64,000 bases of DNA from Prorocentrum cordatum (taxonomy: Eukaryota; Sar; Dinophyceae; Prorocentrales; Prorocentraceae): the NCBI GenBank assembly GCA_963575745.1, contig CAUYUJ010004559.1:73271-137270 (forward strand), in the 5' to 3' direction. The stretch's first letter is position 1, and each line of letters starts with the position of its first letter. A model generated the notes under the pieces. That model saw only the letters and a list, made by a program, of their open reading frames with translations. It searched no databases and was not told the DNA's origin. A program made the translations under genes and the position numbers. Below, one piece after another: positions 42,150-53,815 of this stretch.

Positions 42150-42830
42150 TGGTGGGAGTTTCAATATGTGTTGTCGGAATACGTCGCTATGGAGGCAGTC
42201 TGGCAGAATCTTGCCGGGCATGGACGCGGTCTTTGCGATCGTTCAGGAGGCCCGCATCACGCTTGAAGAATGGGATGGAAGGGCATGGTGTGTCCAGCAG
42301 GCAGCGAGGCGTCTCTGTCCTTGAAGAGAGCGGGCGGCGCCGCGATGGGCGTGCCCGAGAAATGAGCGGACTGGTCTTCGAGGCATCTCGCGGTCAACAT
42401 AGTTTGTTTGTGGAGTGAGATGCGGTCCAAAGTTTTGCCGGGTGAAGGGCGAGAGTTTGCTGTCCGCTTCAAGTTTTCGGCGGCCATGTGAGCATCGCTC
42501 GCTGGACAGTGCCTCGCGATCATCGGGCGGTGGTTGTACATTGGTCTGGGTGTTCCAGGTGCGAATGTAGAGAAACTCAGGCAGATGGCCACTTTCGTCT
42601 CGGCGGTCTCGCCAGAGCGGTCTTTTCTGCGCGACTGGAACGTGCCGCCAGCTACCCATCGTATTAAATCTGAGTGGTTGGATTTGGTCCGGGGGCGCGT
42701 CCCGGTGCCAGGCGATGTGGGGCATGCTTGCGCGGGAGGTGAAGGCGGGCTCGTCGACTGCGCGGCGGTGTCCAGTGGAGCTCGGGATCTGGCCCACGGG
42801 GCGCGCGTCGACGCCGAGTCGGTCGAGGGC
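42150..42830 (+). pseudogene. LINE-D EEP endonuclease remnant
   Basis: Starts as FNMCCRNTSLWRQSGRI and AVFAIVQEARITLEEWDG (the LQE motif is VQE here), breaks near 42324, and resumes with RDWNVPPATHRIKSEWLDL (about 42630; GDWN motif) and GGLVDCAAVS (about 42745; the [VI]-D-[YFC]-[FA] motif). The final SDH motif was not found. Confidence 0.5.
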
Positions 42831-44039
42831 GGGGGCCGAGCGCGCCGCGGTGTCCTGTTGGATCTCAAGCGCGCGGCCGTGGCATCGAGGAGAGCGACGG
42901 GCCTGCCCAAGGCGTCAGGCGCCCAAATCAACAGCAGACGAGCGCGGGCCCAAGCGACCAAAGGTCAGGCCGGCGGCCTTGCGGACCGAGGGCCCGACGT
43001 CCCGCGGCTGGGCGGCAGGAGAAAGATGGCGATGAAGGGGCCCCCATCCAATCAACTCGTCGGGCTCCTGGGACGTCGACGACCTCGGCGCGTTCGAGGA
43101 TGAAGATGGGCGAGGGGCCTGCCGGGTCGTTGGAGGCGGCCCTGGAGACCCAGGAGGACGCCGAGGTCAACGTGCAAGATCCGGGCGTCGAGCGGGGGGG
43201 CAGAGCAGCGACAACAGGTGGGATGGCACTATAGCGGAGGGCGATTCGAGGAGGAGACTGCCGCCTGCGTGCGACAGGAACCCCTTCGGCTGCCTGGCCA
43301 TCGAGGAGAGCGCGTCGGAGCCGGGGGGCGCGGTCGGCACTTGGGTCACCGCCGTGGGAAAGTACTGTTGCCACTTGTTTGATGACGAAAGTGTTGATAC
43401 GAACAGCAAGGCTTGCCAGGGAATTGGAATGGCGAGATCTCTGAGGATCGACGGGGTTGCCCCCCTTGTCTTCCGTCTACCTGCGCGGGGGGCCCGGGCG
43501 TGGACTGTCGGCCCAAGATTGACGTCTTGCTGGGCGAGCCGGGCATGGCCAACAGTACCAGGGCATCGACTGGCCTCGAGAGGCTGCTCGCGAGCGCCAG
43601 GGAGGCTACGCTGGCGATGCTGGCCTCGACCTGGGCGAGTCCTGGCGCGGGGAACTCGGTGTGATCGGTCCAGTTGGTGATGCCACGATGAGACGGCGCA
43701 AGGGTGGGCGCGCCAAGTTGGCTGGCGCCCTGTAGGCAATAGGGCGTAACTCGCAGTATCAGGCTGTCATGGGGCAGACATAATCGACGGCGTGTTGCGG
43801 CCCCTGGGAAGTTGTTCAAGATGGAGGCGCTCTCAGGGGCGGTCGAACCGGGCCGGGGTGCCCTCGAAGGCCCCGAGACAGCCGTGGACATCAGAGCGCG
43901 GGCGTGGAAATCCACTCTACTATGATTTGGATTGGGGCCACGTGGTGAAGTTGATGGACAGAGTTGGGCGAGCAGCAGGGGGGGTCAGCTCCCAGGTTTC
44001 GACGAGGGGCTCCTTGCTCAAGGTATCTGGATCATGAAT

Positions 44040-44260
44040 GAATAATTCCTCTTCCAGGGGAATCGAGCAGCTGGCGGGCAGATCTGAGTTGATCTGGCTT
44101 CCCATCATATCTAGGATGACGCAGTCAGGCCTGGGGACTTTCTGGCGGCGTCGGTCACTCGGACCCCCCTCGGGAGGTGATCGAGCTATCGGCGTCGTCT
44201 CCAACTTGGCGAGACTATGGTCCAGCCGCCGTGGGTCACCAAGAGCCGCGGGCTACGGGG
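44040..44260 (+). pseudogene. LINE-D reverse transcriptase entry motif
   Basis: The readable frame gives ELIWLPIISRM and PPSGGDRAIGVVSNLARLWS, close to the RT signature of related elements (LIPK...GG-RPIGLLP-L-RLW). The downstream catalytic motifs were not recognised, so the assignment rests on this segment and its position after the endonuclease. Confidence 0.4.
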
Positions 44261-45762
44261 TGCGCTGGGTTCTTTGGCGCGGCAGTCGCGGGGTCGTCGA
44301 CGTTGAGAGAGGCGTTGTGGAGAAGCTATGTGGGCTCTTTGGCGTGGGCGGTTGCGCGCGGGCGAGCGCGCCGCGCGTTCCTCGTTCTCGGCACGGGGTC
44401 TCAGAAGGCACTCGCAGGGGGGGCTGCGAGGTCGAGCTGGAGAGCGCAGCCGCGGACTTGTGTTTCGACAGGGGCAAAGTCGGCCACGCGAAACCGAAGC
44501 GGGCTCTTTGTCGGCGCGGCGCAGAGAAGATTCACCGGGGTCGAGGTTTACCCACTGCGCGGTTTGGAACCGCATTGGCACTGAGCTAGCTGTGATGGGC
44601 GCGCTTCCTCTGGCTGACCATTCGGCGGAGGTTTTTGGGGCAGCGCTTCTGGCCGCGCCAGCTCGGGGGGGGGGGTTCTCGGGGCAGGCGCCGGCGAAAA
44701 AGTGGCTGGGGCGTGCCGTCCGACTTCGTCTTCGCGCTGGGCGGAAGGGCCCAGGCTTCCAGATCGCGCGCGGGTTGGCGGGGTCTCGGGCGGCGATTGC
44801 ATCCGAGCTGGCGCTGGGCAGGGGGCTGGCCGGGAGAACGCAGGGGGCTGCGAGGGGGGGCGTTGCGGCCAGGCCAAAGAAGGGCAGGCGGAGAGGCGCA
44901 AACTGGCGCGGCCCTGCCTGGATCGCGACGCTGGGGGCCAGGGGTTTGGGGCCGTCTGGGCCTTGGATTTTGCTCGGCGACGGCGGTGGCCTTTGCCGAG
45001 CAGCTGACTTCGCGGTCGGCTCGGGCCCCCGGGGCGCGGCGCTCTCTGGGAGACGCGATATCGGAGTCCCTTGACATGTTGAAGGGACAAAGCCAGCGAG
45101 CGCTGGAATAGCGGAGGCATTGGGCAGCGGCAGGCGCATGATGCGTGCGGCCGCGCATCGATATTTTCGGAGAAATACCATCGCCAACTGGCAGTTGGCA
45201 TCGGGGCGCGCGGAAGAGGATTGCGTCGTTTTGGGCCGCTTCGTTAAGCGTGGTAAAACCGTCAATGGAGAACTTGATGTCCATAGAAGTTGGGGCGCTC
45301 GCGCAACGAGGAGCCGCGGTGTCCAACGCGCTCGCGAGGAGGGCGCTGGGGCATTTTGAAGTCCTGCCGCGCCTGTGGACACGGGGGGCGCTTCCTTCGT
45401 CGCGGACCAGGGTTCGGGCGCGGAGCAGTTCGAGATTCCCGTTGAAGGTCGCGCTCCCGGGGGAGATCAGTCATGTGGCCCCAGTCTGCGTAGCGTTGAA
45501 AGGGCGCGCCAAGCTACGCGAGTTTCTTTGGGGATGGCGGTGGCGTGATTCTGCTTCGTGCTCTCTGGGGTGGAATCGACGAAGGGCAAGCCATCAACGA
45601 GGGGGGGGCTGGCTGCCTTGACCTGCGCCTTTGGACTTCCTGGTGCCGGGGGGAGAATCGCGTTCGCCCCCGGCTCCTGCGCGGTGGGAGGGGCGGCCGA
45701 GTTCGGTGCCGAGGCCGCGCCGTCGACCGGCAGTAAATTAACCTGCTGCAGCGCGCGGGCGC

Positions 45763-45903
45763 CTTGATCGACGACGGGCGGGAGCTGGCGCGCTCGGTCA
45801 AGATCGAGAGCCACCAGTCGGTCGAGGAGGCGCAGAGTATCGTTGCGCCCTTGCGTCCGCGGACGATCTGCGCGCACCGCGCCGCGGCCGCCTCCCTGGT
45901 GCA
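45763..45903 (+). pseudogene. possible RNase H tail of LINE-D
   Basis: ALIDDGRELARSVKIESHQS followed by VEEAQSIVAPLRPR resembles the last helix region of RNase H (the K-S-H segment), but no catalytic acid before it is recognisable. Low confidence. Confidence 0.2.
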
Positions 45904-46103
45904 TTTTCCATAGTTGTGGATTTGCGCATGATAGTGGCGCAGGGTTTGCGGCCTGATATGCGCCCTCGGAAATCCTCGCGGGGCCCGGTGGTTCCGCGGG
46001 TGATGGGCCGGAAGGATTTCTGTGAGGGGCCTCGCCATGTGTGGGTCTCCAGGCGGCGCTGTGCATAGTTTTGGTTCTTCTTTGAAAACGAAGGTTCTGC
46101 GCC

Positions 46104-46601
46104 GTGCCGCGTTTGGTTTTCATCGGCGGCCTCAGAATTGGCCATCGAATCTTCTCGGCGGCCCTTCTGGTCCGAGTGGGCAACAGGATCCGTTCCGACA
46201 TCAGAAGGGACGCCGAGTTCTATACATTCATTTCTATCCCGCGTCTATTGCAAGATGGAGCAAAGGTGTGGCGTTCCGCGAACGATACTGTCCTGACGGG
46301 TGGCTTCGACGGTGTCATTCCGACCAAATCATGCAGCTTGCGTCGAAGCCCAAATGCGAGCGGAAAATATGTCTTGCGCAATGCTCAGTACTTCTACGGC
46401 GCCAGTTTTGAGCTACGGGATTGGCGAATAACCGTAGACGGTGTCGCCCTTCAGAAGAGCTGGTTCGAGCCCGAAGCGCCACTCGGTGTTGGGGTGGCCG
46501 CGCCCATGAGACATTTCGGCGCAGGAGAGTGCGCCTGCGGCGAGCCGTCCACCATGGGCCTGCTACTGGACGCGGGGGCACTCTTCGGATGTTTCGGGTA
46601 G
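46104..46601 (+). pseudogene. tRNA 2'-phosphotransferase (KptA/Tpt1)-like fragment
   Basis: 165 codons. The middle part reads RRDAEFYTFISIPRLLQDGA, KVWRSANDTVLTGGFDGVIP, the C-terminal signature of KptA/Tpt1 proteins (F-D-x-x-AL-DG-x-x-[FW]-RS-N-x-VLT-G-x-x-G-x-[IL]-P). These enzymes remove a 2'-phosphate from RNA using NAD+. The N-terminal half with the H-G-T and R-H-I-H motifs is absent, so the piece could not be active. The tail (KYVLRNAQYFYGASFELRDW) is not part of the known fold. It lies directly before the RING/retropepsin relic and may have been carried with it. Confidence 0.45.
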
Positions 46602-46632
46602 GTTCGACCCTTGGGCAGCCGCCCTGAACGAC

Positions 46633-47259
46633 GTGCCAGCGGGGCCGCCCGCAAACGCTGGCTCTATTAGGTTCGAGCCCATGGTATTCGGTCAGCCAAG
46701 GTCCGAGCCGAGCCTATCGTCAGGGGCGGAGAAGCCCAACGACCCACAGGCAGCATCGACGAGCAATGAGGACCTCATGCAGCGCATGGCCATGCTACGC
46801 CAACGCCTCGACCTGGCAGATGCCACTAGGGCAACATATCCTTTTGGCACTCCACGCCAAGGCCTGGCCATTGGCAGTCCAGCAAGCTCGCTGAGGGCAG
46901 CCCCAACAACGGGCCAGCCTGGACGCGGGCAGTCGGCACTTGAGCAACAGAGTTTCATGCAGCAACACCATCAGGCAGCCATGTCTGAGATGAGGTTGTT
47001 TGGAGTGGATGTGACGGATCGGAACGATCGGGCACCGCCCTGGGGGTGGCGCCCAGACGCGAGTCCATCGGCAGACCATCCAGACAGGTTGCCCTTTATT
47101 TTCGGATTTGCTGCATATCCAGCATACCTTCCACTCCGAGGGCTGGCTCCGTCTCCTATGGATAGGCCGCTGTTTTCCCGGGCATTTCGCAGGGATCAAT
47201 GGAGCGCCAATGGTGGGAAAAATGGCCTAAAACAAAGTGGCGCGGGATATGTTGGATGA
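46633..47259 (+). pseudogene. N-terminal part of the polyprotein relic, unrecognised
   Basis: Open for 208 codons with SNEDLMQRMAMLRQRLDLAD and SALEQQSFMQQHHQAAMSEM (helical, Gln-rich). No known domain. It lies in a different frame from the next segment, so a frameshift separates them. Confidence 0.3.
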
Positions 47260-48803
47260 TTTCTACCGCTCGCGGGCGGCGCGTCCCCCGGGCGCGGCAA
47301 TGCATCCGCGCCTGGGTTATCCAGCTGACCCAGATACAATCGCACAGCCGCCGTCGCTGCATATTAACCCACCTGCGAGCGCCTTGCCGACATTTGCACG
47401 ACATTCATGCAACGATGCAAGCAAGCACGAAAGCAGCGGAAGAAGCCTGGAGGGCCGCGCGTGATAGAAGCGCCAGGCGCATACAACATATGGTCAACAA
47501 CAACAACACTCAGCGCGGACGCGCGCAGACTGCGACGTCGACGCCAAGGTCCATGGGCGGGCCGCCGCCGTCTCCGCGCGAGGCGTCGGAGTCCGAGCTG
47601 CAGCAGCAAGGGCGGACGCGCCCAACATCCGAAGCGCCTGTCGTGTCGGATATCTTGTTCACGCAGTGCGCCGTGTGCTTCGGGTCCTTCGCATTATGCG
47701 GGAAACTGTAGAGGTTGCAATGCGGTCGCCAATGCCGCGCAGAATGCTGGGGCCGCAGCGCTCGGGTGCGCGTGTCAAGAAGAAGGGCTGGGGCCGATGT
47801 GGAGGCACCGTGTGCCTTTTGCAGGGGGCCTGGCATCGTCGTGGCGGAGCATCCCTTTGCGGGGCGTGTCGACGCATCGTGTTCAGCAGCATTTGCCATC
47901 CAGCAGACTCAGTCCTCTGCCCTGCGCAGGAGGCTGGAGGAAGTCTCGATGTCGATTCCCCCGACAAGGTCGGCCACGAGCAGCTCGATGCCGGCGACGC
48001 CCCCAGCAATGGCCACGCCAATTCCGCTTCTGTATGACGCGGGGACATCTGCATTTAACGCCCCGTCGCCACAAGATGCGGGTGCACCTGCTGCCAATGC
48101 GATGCCTAATCCCCGCAGCAACCCACTGCTGGACCGCCTAGAACAGCAACAACAGCAGGCGGCTCCGCGACGCCACCGCGGCCCACGCTCGGCCAAGAGC
48201 AGAAGGGTGTATTCTTAATCGAACGATGTGGACTTGGAACATGCAGTGGCTGCAGAAAGGGCAATGTATGAGTAGTTCGCAGCGTTCGTTCTGCAGGGCA
48301 ATGAAGTCCGCGCCGTTGACGAAGAAAACAACGCGCTGCCTGAACCGCTTAACACCCGCAGGTACTCCGACTGTGCGACTGAGCGTGAGCCTGCTACGGC
48401 GGACGAAATGAATGCCTTCATGGGCAACTGGGATCCTGCGACTCTGGATCTGTCGAGGAACCAGCTCATCGTCCACCAGAGGAGGCTCAAGAGGCAGATT
48501 GGTGCGGAAACGTGCACAGTCTCGACTCCAATCCGCATTCAGTATGCGTGTTCTGCAGGGGGACCTAAACTTCTGAGCCCTGGCAAACTCAGCATGCTGG
48601 TGGACATTGGTTCGAACATCATTATCATTGGAAATCGGCGACGCACGGGGGTTCGATACATAATCCTGCCAGCATGGACACATGCCGAAGGTCATGCACC
48701 TAGAGAGGCTGCTGTACGTCAGCGGAGTTGGCAGAGGCGCAGCCATGTGCCGGTCTCTTGGAACATTCAATATCGCGTGCAAGTAGGGCGCTTTTGTTGG
48801 TAA
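47199..48803 (+). pseudogene. polyprotein relic with RING-like finger and retropepsin motif
   Basis: One reading frame runs 535 codons with only three stops: TAG at 47709, TAA at 48216 and TAG at 48273. A RING-like finger spans the first stop: CAVC and then LQCGRQCRAECW and CAFC (47670-47820), with Arg where His is usual. An acidic helical stretch follows (LEHAVAAERAMYE, NEVRAVDEENNALPEPLN). At 48587-48625 LSMLVDIGSNIIIIG resembles the aspartic protease active site of dinoflagellate retroelements, with DIG in place of D[ST]G. Sequence after about 48640 continues in another frame (SLGTFNIACK, GAFVGNIAEGPGSDLPAIPG, TPSGHWVILCLNI to about 49000), consistent with the rest of the protease region. 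Confidence 0.5.
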
Positions 48804-49150
48804 CATCGCCGAGGGACCTGGCTCAGACCTGCCAGCCATTCCTGGCCTTGCCCCCATGCAGTCAAAGAGGGCAATCCTGATCCTGGAGGAACGCAAGAGA
48901 CTTATTTTCTTTCCTCTCTCATGCTGGAAAAGACGCCCTCGGGGCATTGGGTAATTTTGTGTTTAAATATCGGGGGGTCACTCCCGGAACAGAGGGTGAG
49001 TCGACGGCGGAGACCATCGCATATGTCAGTTGAGGGAGCTCCTCCCATCGCGAGACAGAGGCCGACCATGAGACGCTGGATCGATCCATGGGCCAGGCCG
49101 TGGACGACGCTGTCACTATGATGGTCAGCCCGACAGTGGGCCACTTGCGT

Positions 49151-51739
49151 CGATCCGATCGCCCGTTGGATCGCCGCGAGATGGCGCGCGCTCTGGTGGC
49201 AGGCATTTACCGCAAGGTGAAGGAGGCAGCCGGCAAGCGGGGCCCGTGCCCCGCAACGAACCTTCTCCATCCACATCTAGAAGATGCGAGGAACTGGCTC
49301 ACATGAAGCCCCAACGCATCAAGGGCGGCCGCGCCCAGAGAAGATCGGGGCACCATCCCAATTGCGTAGGACATGCCACAGGTCTTCCACATGGGAGACC
49401 TTAGCTCGTCGTCCAGCAACGCCGCCGAGCAGGGCGCGAGCGGGGGAATGACTTACTCGAGTGATGAGACGCCGTGCATCCTACCCTCCCCCCCCGCCCA
49501 CGCACACGCGCGCGCGCGTCGATGGCCCTCGTTGACGGGGCCAGGCGGACCTTCTGGCCAAGCCTGCGCGCAGCCTCGAGGGGGCCAGAGGCGCGGGCGC
49601 GTGCCTTGTAACAAAGGACAGCGTGGACACGCGCCCAACAACAAACAGGGGGTCCTATCACTCCAAAGTATTGGTTATAGAAGATATTCGCGCGGCTACA
49701 GCCGAATTACGCCGCCGAGGATACATGTGCGATCATATTCTTCATAATGAGGTGGTGACATCGATGGGGGCACAATGCCTCGGAGGCATATTTTCAGGAG
49801 GCTGTTAATTTTTCTGGACGGCCACGCCCGCTGACTGGCGCGTCAAATTGCCTGGCAAACGGGCTGGGCCGCGCTATGAGAGGGGGCGTAATCTTCTAAC
49901 TAGAGCACGAGCTCTCAGGGTTCACGTTGTCATAAAGGGACCACCTGTAAATCTTGAAACAAACTCCAGTGCGAGAGATCCGGATGCGTCTTTGTCATTT
50001 CGTCATTCAGCTCGGTCGTGCCAATGGGGGGCCAAACAGCTCTCATATGCAAGTTGTACATTCTGCCCGAAAAGACCAATCACATCATGGAGATGCAAGT
50101 GTGCAAGTGTTAAGGGGCATCAGCTAGACTGGTGCGGGCGCTACCAGCAGCATGCCGAATGGCGAAACAAGACGCTGACATTTCTTACAGCGCAGCTTGT
50201 GAACCATCTTTGCAAACGCACGAACAAGGACAATTTTCAAGTATACGTACAAGTGTTCACCCGTGTCCGTGTCGGGGCGACGTTGCGTGTCGCGTTGCTC
50301 TCGAAGATGTCAAGGTCAAAGACCCGACCAGGTGTGGCTGGACAGCGCCGCCGCCGCCCGGAGTCTGCAACGCATGTGCGAGACTGCGTTGGCAATCGCC
50401 TCTCCCTTGGCCTTGCTCGGGCACGGGAGGCCGCCGAGCCGCTGGAAACGAGTTGCGTTCATCGCGGATGATCGATCTGCTCCCCTCTCGATTGGGCTTT
50501 GCGGGGCCCGCCTGCAAGTCCGACTTCTTTGTTGATGACAGAAGCATCGCGCGCGCGAGCGGCGTTTCCTTTTGCCCGAAAAAGATTTAATATACACACA
50601 ACAATATGATGAGGAAGCGGGCATCAATCCAAAAACACCAAAATAAGTTGAAGGCGGCGGCGATGATTGTGGTTGCGACTTTAAAGGCGCGCGAGAAGCC
50701 GCGCTGCTCTCTGACGTTCTAATAGAAGAGCTGGAATCAGATGAAGACGACAGCCTCTTCATGGCACTGTCAAGCGGCATCGCGGGCGCGCGCGCCGGAA
50801 TATTTACGACGTTTCCCCCCTCTGCGTCGGGGGGGAAAATTGCGTTGATCTGTTGGAACTGCGTGGAGGCACTGGTGGCATATCGCAATTTGCTTACAAG
50901 GGGAAGCCCTCCGCTGGAGGTAACCTGGATAGACGTGCCAGCGTTGACATGGGTAACGCACTAGTGCAACGAGCAGTGTGACAAACGCAACAGCTATATT
51001 GCAACCGGTTTGCAGAAGCGCGGGCTTGCCGTCGTATTGTAAACCCCAAGTCAACGGCGATACTTGGTACAGACGCCAGGGAGGACCTTCCCCGCGCCGC
51101 CTCATGCAAGGTCGCCTCCAACGCATGTTCTCTAGGGAGCACCCGGTTGGCTCTGGGGTAGATGAGATTGCTCCCTGGGCGACACTTGTCGAACGCGAGG
51201 CCACTCGCGCGCAGGTAATGCACCAGTGCTTGACAGAGCTACACGATTCATAGGGCATTCTTATCGAGAAATCTGGTGACATGATGGCCAAGCATCAAGC
51301 AATTCTTGAACCACTTGCATCCAACACACGTTCTGGCAATCGTGAACCTGCCCAGACGTGCGACCGAGAACTTGCGCAGGCGGCCCAGTGCACGCCAGAG
51401 ATGCAATCGCTGATCGCATGCGCAGTCCAGATTGCAAAGCCCCTTCTCTGCACGGTGCTTCAATCATTTTGCCGACAGGCATCACGCAAACACCTTCGTG
51501 GTCAATAGGGCTGGATTCGACCTCGATGATCCCGCTGCGCCGCGGGTGGGCCGCCATCGGGTGGACTTGGTTGCCCAGCTTGCGCCGACAACGTTCGAAT
51601 GAGCTCACCAAGTCGCGACCGACATTCGCGTCGATGTCAGGTATGATAAGGGCCCCCATTACTGGGTATGCCAAACTTGCAGAAAAGGACCATGGGAACA
51701 ACAAACGGGGCCACTTGCTGACGCCAGGCAAGTGCAGGA
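49151..51739. other. no recognisable domain
   Basis: Contains short frames on both strands. 50000-50300 (VKGHQLDWCGRYQQHAEWRN) and 51270-51500 (CDRELAQAAQCTPEMQSLIA) look protein-like but match no family I know. They probably belong to the decayed element around them. Confidence 0.3.
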
Positions 51740-52303
51740 TTGCCCAACCGTGGCAGCTGCCAGACAACCGCGGACAAGCCCCACCAGCTGCGCCAGCACC
51801 GGTGGAAAGGGGCACTTGCACCTGCTGCTGCTTCGCCAGCAGCGGCGCCAGAGCACCTCTTTGACGAGGTACGTGCGCCAGCAAAGCCGCCGCCAGCTCG
51901 CCACAGACCACGGGGAGAAGCACGGCCACGTGCACTTCTCTCCTCACGTAGAAATCCAAGGGGCCCAATTGTGGGCGCCAGCAGCAACGATGTGACAAGA
52001 GGCGCGCGCAGTGGCTCTGGGGCCGGCAGCTCTTCTGACCCCCCGCGTGTCGCGGGGCGTCGTGAGCGAGAGGAGAGCGGCGTGGAACCGCCTCCTCCCC
52101 CGCCTCCAGCGGAAGCACGGCCGCGTGCAAGATTACCTGACTGGTCACGACTTGACATCCAGAAAAGGCTCCAACATCTACGGATTTACGATCCGACCAC
52201 CCTTGTAAAAGAGTTACGAAAAGTCCACTTACGCTGGCACCGCTCTTTTAAACCAAAGATGCGTGCGATTCTGTCGCGTGTTGGAATTGGTGCTGTAGAT
52301 TAA
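51740..52303 (+). pseudogene. polyprotein segment, pre-integrase-like tail
   Basis: 187 codons. The N-terminal 120 residues are Pro/Arg/Ser-rich. The last 55 contain DIQKRLQHLRIYDPTTLVKE and LRKVHLRWHRSFKPKMRAIL, a pattern seen in dinoflagellate copia-like polyproteins shortly before the integrase zinc finger. The frame ends at TAA 52301-52303, where the finger and integrase would follow. Confidence 0.4.
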
Positions 52304-53132
52304 ACATGATAAGAAGAGTAGTAGACTCAGCCTGGGAGAATCAAGGTAATACTGTAGGGTCTCGCAGGCCGTTCTCAGCCCTGGCAAGCGGTGGTCGGCA
52401 GATTTCCACCATTTTGGCCTCTCGGCGGCATCCCTGGTAGGGTTCATCCACCTGAGGCGGTTTTGTGGATTCGGAGGCATGTTCAAGGCCATCTCAGTCC
52501 AATTTGGAGGCATCTTGGGTTATTTGAGCATCATGGAGCCACGCAAGACCACTTTAAAACCCTTTGACCCCCCGCGACCCCCCGACACGTGGCAGCCGAT
52601 CCGATTCGATCTGGTGTCCCCCTCCGTCTTCGGCTCGGCGCCTCCCCCTCCTCCTCCCTCAGCTGGGGCGTCGAAAGGAGGACCGCCAGCCCTGGCCTCC
52701 CGCCTGCTTCGTCCAGCCGGCCCTGTACTCCCGCCTGCGCGTTCGCCATTTTCTGTCTGCTTCTCGTTCCCTTTCTCCTTCTCCGTTGCCGCGCAGCACA
52801 GACTGCAGGGAACCGGAGTTGCCAGGACGCTGCCGCGGGATGGGGGGCATTTGGAAGACCTGGGGGACCACGACTGAGTCGGAAGGGGTTCGGTGTTCTT
52901 TGCTTCTTTTTATCCGTCGGGTCTTTTGCGCAAAAGATCAGCCATGCCAAGGGTAGCAGTCACTCCACTCCTTGGTCAAGATTTTATCTTGTAGGACACC
53001 CCTTGGCCCACCCGGCGCCTCGTGGAGGCAGTCCTGGGCCATCCGGCGCCATCTTGGAGCCATTTCGGGCGATCCAGCGCCTCGAGATTTGGGGGCTCCA
53101 ATCCCGCCCCGGACGGGGAGGAGAATGTGCAG
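52304..53132. other. spacer, no supported gene
   Basis: 52400-52540 contains repeats of a tttggaggcat type motif. 52590-52860 is open in three plus frames and one minus frame without a motif. 53000-53110 has gcc/ggcgcc short repeats. Confidence 0.4.
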
Positions 53133-53225
53133 GAGGGGGTTGTTTTTGGAGGGCCGGCATGACTAAGTACGGCAGGTGCATGAGGGGGTTGTTTTTGGAG
53201 GGCCGGCATGACTAAGTACGGCAGG
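53133..53225. repeat. perfect 49-bp tandem duplication
   Basis: The 49-bp unit beginning gagggggttgtttttggagg at 53133 starts again at 53182; 44 bp of the second unit match exactly. Confidence 0.9.
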
Positions 53226-53638
53226 TTCACGTCGTGCCGACTGGCGGCGACCCCGCCGTCGGCGTTCAACGTTCAAGGTTGGACGATCCCCGCGGTGTCA
53301 GGAACCAACGCCGAAGCCGGCAAGACGCGAACTTGCCGTGCGCCCAGGGGTCCGTGAGACCTGGTTTACTCGGTGGGGCTTTCAGACGCCAGCGGTCTCC
53401 CAGACGCCCACCGCTTCCGAGACGGCCCCGTGACGGGCCAACGGGCCAACACTGGCACAAGTCGGCAAATTGCCATTTCGGCTGACCTCAGGAGTTGGCT
53501 CAACCAATTCCTCCTCGCAGCGCCAGTGTGCCCAGCAGGTGCTGCGACCCCAGCTGGCCCGCGGTATGGCGCGCGCCCAGCCAGCACCGCCCCAGACACT
53601 GGCACAGGACTTCGCCGGCAACGCCTGCGAACCCATCA

Positions 53639-53796
53639 TTACCAGCCTGGAACATATCCCTATCCCTATGCTGGGCATCTCCTCATCACGATGCCAATCT
53701 TAGGGATTCCCTTATTTTTTGAGGCCGCATCCCTAAGATTGTCATCGCCTTTTGGCGTGTCAATCTTAGGGAGAGGGATAAGTTCGAGGCTGGTAA
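53639..53796. mobile_element. MITE family M3, copy 2, with 5-bp target duplication
   Basis: 158 bp, about 95 percent identical by eye to 37486-37642. Terminal repeats are ttaccagcctggaacatatc and the near complement at the right end. Flanks are CATCA on both sides (53634-53638 and 53797-53801). It ends 19 bp before the start codon of the LOV-like gene. Confidence 0.9.
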
Positions 53797-53815
53797 CATC
53801 AAGCCAGACACGAGC

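Larger units (their letters stand above)
40237..45905 (+). mobile_element. LINE-D: decayed non-LTR retrotransposon
   Basis: ORF1 zinc finger and coiled coil (40237-41258), endonuclease (42150-42830), a reverse transcriptase entry motif (44040-44260) and a possible RNase H tail (45763-45903) follow in order on the plus strand. Long G-rich insertions (41500-42100, 44640-44900) and frameshifts break it. The minus-strand frames of 200-400 codons across 42-46 kb are shadows. 42831-44039 and 44261-45762 hold no motif I can name. Confidence 0.55.
46602..52303 (+). mobile_element. decayed copia-like retrotransposon internal region
   Basis: A plus-strand series of broken frames: a Gln/Pro/Ser-rich N-terminal part, a RING-like finger, a retropepsin-like site and a later segment (51740-52303) ending in LKNLR/KELRK-type sequence seen before the integrase of dinoflagellate copia-like polyproteins. 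Integrase, reverse transcriptase and LTRs were not found. 49151-51739 has no recognisable motif. Confidence 0.4.

Noticed and set aside
41465-42418. 317-codon Gly/Arg-rich plus frame
   Set aside because: G-run insertion inside LINE-D; the endonuclease remnant lies in a different frame at its 3' end.
44186-45382. 398-codon minus-strand frame
   Set aside because: Opposite-strand shadow of GC-rich LINE-D sequence; no motif recognised.
46595-46685. ggttcga boxes suggesting a tRNA
   Set aside because: No cloverleaf can be built around either copy.
52412-52421. CCATTTTGGC, ten bases of the spliced leader
   Set aside because: Bases before and after do not match the leader, and no gene start follows closely; chance is sufficient.
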